This document shows positions 60,381 to 64,000 of a stretch of 64,000 bases of DNA, piece by piece; positions within the stretch are counted from its first letter, which is position 1, and every line of letters begins with the position of its first letter. The stretch is from assembly GCF_029846115.1 (NCBI RefSeq), contig NZ_JARVZZ010000001.1, forward strand, positions 2,976,001-3,040,000, given 5' to 3'. The notes below the pieces were generated by a model, which saw only the letters and a program-made list of their open reading frames with translations, searched no databases and was not told the DNA's origin. This DNA comes from Serratia marcescens. GTDB lineage: Bacteria; Pseudomonadota; Gammaproteobacteria; Enterobacterales; Enterobacteriaceae. The position numbers and the translations under genes are program-made.

Positions 60381-60459
60381 ACGTCATTAGCTCAGCAGGA
60401 AGAGCGGCAGCGAAATTATCCGTTGGCGGACTGGGGTTCGATTCCTCGATGACGTTCCA
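60381..60459 (+). ncRNA. tRNA-like element with encoded CCA end
   Basis: Acceptor arms ACGTCAT (60381-60387) and ATGACGT (60449-60455) pair fully; discriminator T and CCA follow. D arm GCTC / GAGC and T arm TGGGG-TTCGATT-CCTCG are canonical. The anticodon arm is not: the best helix is CAGCG / CGTTG (60408-60412, 60421-60425), preceded by two unpaired bases and closing an eight-base loop AAATTATC. No usable anticodon can be placed. It is therefore either a decayed tRNA gene or a tRNA-mimicking RNA kept for other reasons. Confidence 0.65.
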
Positions 60460-60477
60460 ATAATTAATTATTATTGG
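60457..60477. repeat. AT-rich hairpin adjoining the CCA end
   Basis: Perfect 8-bp arms CCAATAAT / ATTATTGG around TAATT. The left arm begins with the CCA of the tRNA-like element, so the hairpin would compete with a free 3' end until processed. Confidence 0.75.
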
Positions 60478-60661
60478 CAACAGAAAAACAGATTGCCGCA
60501 GAATTAATAACGCCGCGTTTCAGTCTATTTTTCTGTTGTGAAAAAGTCGCGCTTAGGCTGCGTAATGTTGGAGTGTTGGATGGACGCTTACGCCATAACA
60601 TGACAGCCGGGAAAGTCACCGGCACGCGATTAATAGCCCCGGCCTTGGCCGGGGTTTTTTA
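60478..60661 (+). other. Structured non-coding stretch ending in a strong terminator
   Basis: Contains an 11-bp inverted repeat CAACAGAAAAA (60478-60488) / TTTTTCTGTTG (60528-60538), a second hairpin GCCGG / CCGGC (60606-60623), and a terminator CCCCGGCC-TT-GGCCGGGG plus six T at 60637-60660. A terminator on the plus strand with no gene before it except the tRNA-like element suggests that a transcript runs through here. No protein frame with a ribosome binding site is seen. Confidence 0.5.
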
Positions 60662-60672
60662 TGCCCACGATC

Positions 60673-61350
60673 TTAACGCTGCGAGTCCAGCCGTTCGTTG
60701 TTTTTCACCACGTCCTGCGCTTTGAGGTAGCTCTCGATCAGCAACTGATAGGCCGGGAAGATTTTGGTGTAAACCTCGGCCCACTGCTGAGCGTCGGCGC
60801 GATTCCAGCTGCCCTGCAGCTCCGAGGCCACGCCGGCGGTGTCGATCGGTACCACGCCGGCCTGCACCACGCGTGCCAGGGTGATTTCCTGCGCCATTTT
60901 CGAGTAGGTGCCGGAGGCGTCGATCACCGCGAACACTTTATAGCCTTCGGCCACCGCGCTGATGGACGGGAAGGCCATGCAGACGCTGGTGATGGTGCCG
61001 GCGATGATCAAGGTTTTGCGGCCGGTGGCTTTGACCGCCGCCACGAAGTCCGGGTTGTCCCAGGCGTTGATTTCCCCTTTGCGGGCGACATATTGCGCGT
61101 GCGGCGCATTTTGGTGAATTTCCGGGATCAGCGGGCCGTTCGGGCCCTGCGGCACCGAGGCGGTGGTGATCACCGGCAGTTTGCTGAGGGTGGCGATGCT
61201 GGCCAGGGCGGCGGCGCGGGCGCGCAGTTCAGTCATCGGCATATCGGCGACGGTTTGGAACAGGCCGCTCTGGTGGTCGATCAGGAGCATGACCGCGTCA
61301 TTGGCATCAATAACAGGACGCTGGCCGTTGAAGTTGGCTGGAGTGCTCAT
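60673..61350 (-). CDS. Isochorismatase family hydrolase (YcaC-like)
   Basis: 225 residues from [12 protein letters not shown] (61350) after AAGGAAAAC. Catalytic triad of the isochorismatase fold is visible: Asp in [10 protein letters not shown], Lys in [11 protein letters not shown] and Cys in [12 protein letters not shown]. Resembles YcaC, a hydrolase of unknown substrate. The longer upstream frame has no ribosome binding site. Confidence 0.88.
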   Translation of the reverse strand: MSTPANFNGQRPVIDANDAVMLLIDHQSGLFQTVADMPMTELRARAAALASIATLSKLPVITTASVPQGPNGPLIPEIHQNAPHAQYVARKGEINAWDNPDFVAAVKATGRKTLIIAGTITSVCMAFPSISAVAEGYKVFAVIDASGTYSKMAQEITLARVVQAGVVPIDTAGVASELQGSWNRADAQQWAEVYTKIFPAYQLLIESYLKAQDVVKNNERLDSQR

Positions 61351-61603
61351 GGTGTTTTCCTTTTCTCGTCGTGAGGTCAGTGGGTATCTTCTTTGATTGA
61401 TAAGGCTGAAACTCAGCACTTGCCTACAGTGTAGGGAGGGGAGAAAAATCCGGTAGACCGTGCAGTCGGGATGCATCGTTCCACGGATGGAACGACGGTG
61501 CGGCAGGCGAGTGAACCGGCGCTGGGCTAAACTTAAGGTGCATAAGAAACATGCGGCAAGGAGCGCCATCCTGTTTACGGATCTGACGAGGAGGGCCGCC
61601 ATC

Positions 61604-62032
61604 ATGGCTTACCGGCATATTGTTGTCGCCACGGATCTCAGCGAAGACGCCGAGTTCCTGCTGGGCAAGGGCGCCAGGCTGGCCGCTGCGCTCAATGCCA
61701 AACTTTCCCTGATCTATATCGACATTCATCGCGCCGGTTATTACGTCGATCTGGGCGTGGGCGATTACAACTACACCGATCGCACCTTTTCGGAGCGGGT
61801 GAAGAATATGCTCAATGCGATCAAAGGGCAGTCGTCCTATCCGGTCGAAGAGGTGATCGTCAGCCGCGGCGCGTTGACGGAAGAATTGAATCGGGTGGCG
61901 AAGGAAAAAGGGTTCGACCTGGTGATCTTCGGCCACCATCATGATGTCTGGAGCCGACTGATCTCTTCGGCGCGTCAGGCGATCAACGAACTGAACGTCG
62001 ATCTGCTGGTTGTCCCCATCGAGAAAAAATAG
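61604..62032 (+). CDS. Universal stress protein UspA/UspD-type
   Basis: 142 residues from [17 protein letters not shown] at 61604, preceded by GAGGAGGG. Follows the class-I Usp pattern ([30 protein letters not shown]), like E. coli UspA, UspC and UspD, which respond to growth arrest. No glycine-rich ATP loop, as expected for this class. Confidence 0.9.
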   Translation: MAYRHIVVATDLSEDAEFLLGKGARLAAALNAKLSLIYIDIHRAGYYVDLGVGDYNYTDRTFSERVKNMLNAIKGQSSYPVEEVIVSRGALTEELNRVAKEKGFDLVIFGHHHDVWSRLISSARQAINELNVDLLVVPIEKK

Positions 62033-62347
62033 TTGCGGCCGCCTGCGGGCGGCTGCCGTTTTTCATTCACATCGTTTATCTCTGTGTGGCCATAACCGCA
62101 CACCTGCAATAGTCTCGCCCACTGACAATTCGCCTGGCAAATAGTGACTCTCCGTAATTTTATTTTATCTATCAGTATGTTGGCCAAAATCCGATAAAGG
62201 TTAATCCAGCGCATTGAAATCACTGACATACCTCCTTTTGGTTAATAAACCGCACGTTTTGACTGGCTCTCAGGGGTGGGGCGTCTTATCCTCGGGGTAA
62301 TGAGATTTGTATGACTTATATAAATACGTTCACATGGAGGAGGTCTC
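62033..62347. promoter_or_regulatory. Gap between usp and SDR genes
   Basis: 315 bases. A GC-rich hairpin (GCGGCCGCC / GGCGGCTGCC type, near 62036-62060) with a T-run ends the usp gene. The rest is AT-rich and should hold the SDR promoter; GGAGGAGG lies just before the SDR ATG. No gene recognised. Confidence 0.5.
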
Positions 62348-63103
62348 ATGCGTTTTGACAATAAAGTCGTGGTTATCACCGGTGCGGGCAACGGCATGGG
62401 GGAAGCGGCGGCACGGCGTTTCTCCGCCGAGGGCGCCATCGTGGTGCTGGCCGACTGGGCCAAAGAGGCGGTAGATAAGGTTGCCGCTTCGCTGCCGAAG
62501 GGCCGGGCGATGGCGGTACATATCGACGTGTCCGATCACGTCGCGGTTGAAAAAATGATGAACGAGGTGGCGGAAAAACTGGGCCGCATCGACGTCCTGC
62601 TGAACAACGCCGGCGTACACGTGGCGGGCAGCGTGCTGGAAACCAGCGTCGACGACTGGCGCCGCATCGCTGGGGTCGATATCGACGGCGTGGTGTTCTG
62701 TTCCAAATTCGCCTTGCCGCACCTGCTGAAGACCAAGGGCTGCATCGTCAATACCGCGTCGGTGTCCGGTCTGGGCGGTGACTGGGGCGCGGCCTATTAC
62801 TGCGCGGCGAAAGGCGCGGTGGTCAACCTGACGCGCGCCATGGCGCTGGACCACGGCGGTGACGGCGTGCGCATCAACTCGGTCTGCCCGAGCCTGGTGA
62901 AAACCAACATGACCAACGGTTGGCCACAGGAAATCCGCGACAAGTTCAATGAGCGCATCGCGCTGGGGCGTGCGGCGGAGCCGGAAGAAGTGGCGGCGGT
63001 GATGGCGTTTCTGGCCAGCGACGACGCCAGCTTTATCAATGGCGCCAACATTCCGGTCGACGGCGGGGCGACCGCCTCGGACGGCCAACCGAAGATCGTC
63101 TAA
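62348..63103 (+). CDS. SDR family oxidoreductase
   Basis: 251-residue classical short-chain dehydrogenase. NAD(P)-binding TGAGNGMG near residue 11, NNAGV near 90, catalytic Ser in ASVSG and Tyr-x-x-x-Lys in YCAAK, and the usual C-terminal FINGANIPVDGG. Acidic residue after beta-2 (ADWAK) suggests NAD preference. Substrate unknown. Very strong ribosome binding site GGAGGAGG. Confidence 0.92.
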   Translation: MRFDNKVVVITGAGNGMGEAAARRFSAEGAIVVLADWAKEAVDKVAASLPKGRAMAVHIDVSDHVAVEKMMNEVAEKLGRIDVLLNNAGVHVAGSVLETSVDDWRRIAGVDIDGVVFCSKFALPHLLKTKGCIVNTASVSGLGGDWGAAYYCAAKGAVVNLTRAMALDHGGDGVRINSVCPSLVKTNMTNGWPQEIRDKFNERIALGRAAEPEEVAAVMAFLASDDASFINGANIPVDGGATASDGQPKIV

Positions 63104-63112
63104 GCGTTAACG

Positions 63113-63146
63113 CACAGGCCCGGCCATGATGACCGGGCCTGCTGTT
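63113..63146. terminator. Terminator between SDR and PuuB-like genes
   Basis: Arms CAGGCCCGG (63115-63123) / CCGGGCCTG (63133-63141), then CTGTTTT on the plus strand. Ends the SDR gene and possibly the convergent oxidase gene. Confidence 0.8.
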
Positions 63147-64000
63147 TTAGACGCCGATACGGTCGCGCAGCGTGTAGTAGGCCGCGCCGATGGCGGTGAA
63201 CGGGATCTGCAGATTGCGCCCGCCGAAGAACGGCAGGTGCGGCAGTTTGGCGAAGGCGTCGAAGCGTTCGGCGTCGCCGCGCATCAGCTCGGCGATCAGC
63301 TTGCCCGCCAGATGGGTGCAGGTCACGCCGTGGCCGCTGTAGCCCTGCATGTAGTACACGTTATTCTCCAGCCGGCCGAACTGCGGCATGCGCGACAGCG
63401 TCAGCAGGAAGTTGCCGGTCCAGCGATAGTCGATACGCACCCCTTTCAGCTGCGGGAAGGTCTTCAGCAGCTTCGGCCGGATCAGGTTGTCGATGTCGTC
63501 CGGATCGCGCGCGCCGTACACCACGCCGCCGCCGTACAACAGACGATGATCGGCAGTGATGCGGTAGTAATCCAGCAGGTAGTTACAGTCTTCCACGCAG
63601 TAGTTCTGCGGGATCAGCGCCTGCGCGATCTCCGGCGCCAGCGGTTCGGTGGTCACCACCTGGGTGCCGCACGGCATGCTGCGCTTGGCCAACCGCGGTT
63701 CCAGCTTGTCGCCCAGATAGGCGTTACCGGCGACGATGACGAAGCGCGCCTTCACTTGGCCGTTGGCCGTGCTGATGAGCGCTGGTTCGCCGTGGTGGAT
63801 GTTCGTCACCGCCGATTGTTCGAAGATGCGCCCGCCCTGCAGGCGAATCGCCTCGGCCTCGCCCAGCGCCAGGTTGAGCGGATGGATGTGGCCGCCGCTG
63901 TGATCGAGCAGCGCGCCGACGTAGCGATCGCTGGCGACTTCCTGGCGCACCCGATCTGCATCGAGCAGCTCGAGTTGGGTATTGCCGTAGCGCTCCCAGT
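63147..64000 (-). CDS. FAD-dependent oxidase, PuuB-like (C-terminal part)
   Basis: The frame stays open to the window edge, giving about 284 C-terminal residues of a DAO-type flavoprotein. Features: GGHIHPLNLALGEAEA, VIVAGNAYLGDKLEP, and the FAD-proximal YMQGYSGHGVTCTHLAGKLIAEL. It resembles gamma-glutamylputrescine oxidase PuuB of the putrescine degradation pathway. The N-terminal FAD-binding motif lies outside. The M at 63950 is a GTG inside the gene, not a start. Confidence 0.85.
   Translation of the reverse strand, partial: WERYGNTQLELLDADRVRQEVASDRYVGALLDHSGGHIHPLNLALGEAEAIRLQGGRIFEQSAVTNIHHGEPALISTANGQVKARFVIVAGNAYLGDKLEPRLAKRSMPCGTQVVTTEPLAPEIAQALIPQNYCVEDCNYLLDYYRITADHRLLYGGGVVYGARDPDDIDNLIRPKLLKTFPQLKGVRIDYRWTGNFLLTLSRMPQFGRLENNVYYMQGYSGHGVTCTHLAGKLIAELMRGDAERFDAFAKLPHLPFFGGRNLQIPFTAIGAAYYTLRDRIGV

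Noticed and set aside
60474..60725. 83-codon frame across the stretch after the tRNA-like element
   Set aside because: Starts at TTG, reads through a strong terminator and into the isochorismatase gene; not a gene.

Overview
The window is a piece of enterobacterial chromosome, most likely from Serratia marcescens or a very close relative. The backbone has the gene order of the Escherichia coli lolB-hemA, mfd-lolCDE-cobB-pot-pepT and phoQP-purB-mnmA-icd regions, with high GC at third codon positions. A chromosomal Qnr-type pentapeptide protein very close to QnrB, as known in S. marcescens, sits under a LexA box. Species assignment is inference from gene content, not from a database search.

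Layout. 1-5.9 kb: lolB (partial) diverging from hemA-prfA-prmC-sirB2-sirB1-kdsA. 5.9-9.7 kb: dauA, a UPF0303 protein and a GGDEF protein. 9.7-18.5 kb: mfd diverging from lolCDE-nagK-cobB. 18.5-26.4 kb: the spermidine/putrescine operon potABCD, in which potD is cut off from potABC by a four-kb sugar island (RpiR regulator, GH4 phospho-glucosidase, PTS EIICB) with a perfect CRP site at its edge. 26.8-29.2 kb: pepT and an Ldh2/YbiC-type dehydrogenase. 29.3-32.1 kb: an AT-rich island holding a Fic enzyme, a 27-residue peptide with its own ribosome binding site, and a peptide-type ABC exporter, all in one direction. 32.2-35.6 kb: roxA, phoQ, phoP, with two well-spaced PhoP boxes upstream of phoP. 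35.9-40.7 kb: ADP-ribosylglycohydrolase plus HutC-type regulator (YegU/YegW-like), a MocR regulator and two GNATs. 40.7-49.1 kb: purB (with an intragenic PurR operator), hflD, an inserted kup, mnmA, nudJ, an LprI-like protein, rluE, icd. 49.1-64 kb: accessory and stress genes: UspF, two YgdI/R lipoproteins, a free-standing TolA domain III lipoprotein, small envelope proteins, transporters, a DUF2000 protein, SMP-30-like protein, Qnr, LysE exporter, a cold-shock protein with cold-box leader, a CCA-ended tRNA-like element followed by a structured terminator-ended stretch, isochorismatase, UspA-like, SDR and a partial PuuB-like oxidase.

The best candidate for an undescribed system is the Fic - small peptide - ABC exporter cassette (about 29275-32041). 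Its parts suggest a nucleotide-transfer-modified, exported peptide, but nothing in the sequence proves modification or export. The second is the tRNA-like element and its structured flank downstream of the cold-shock gene (60381-60661).
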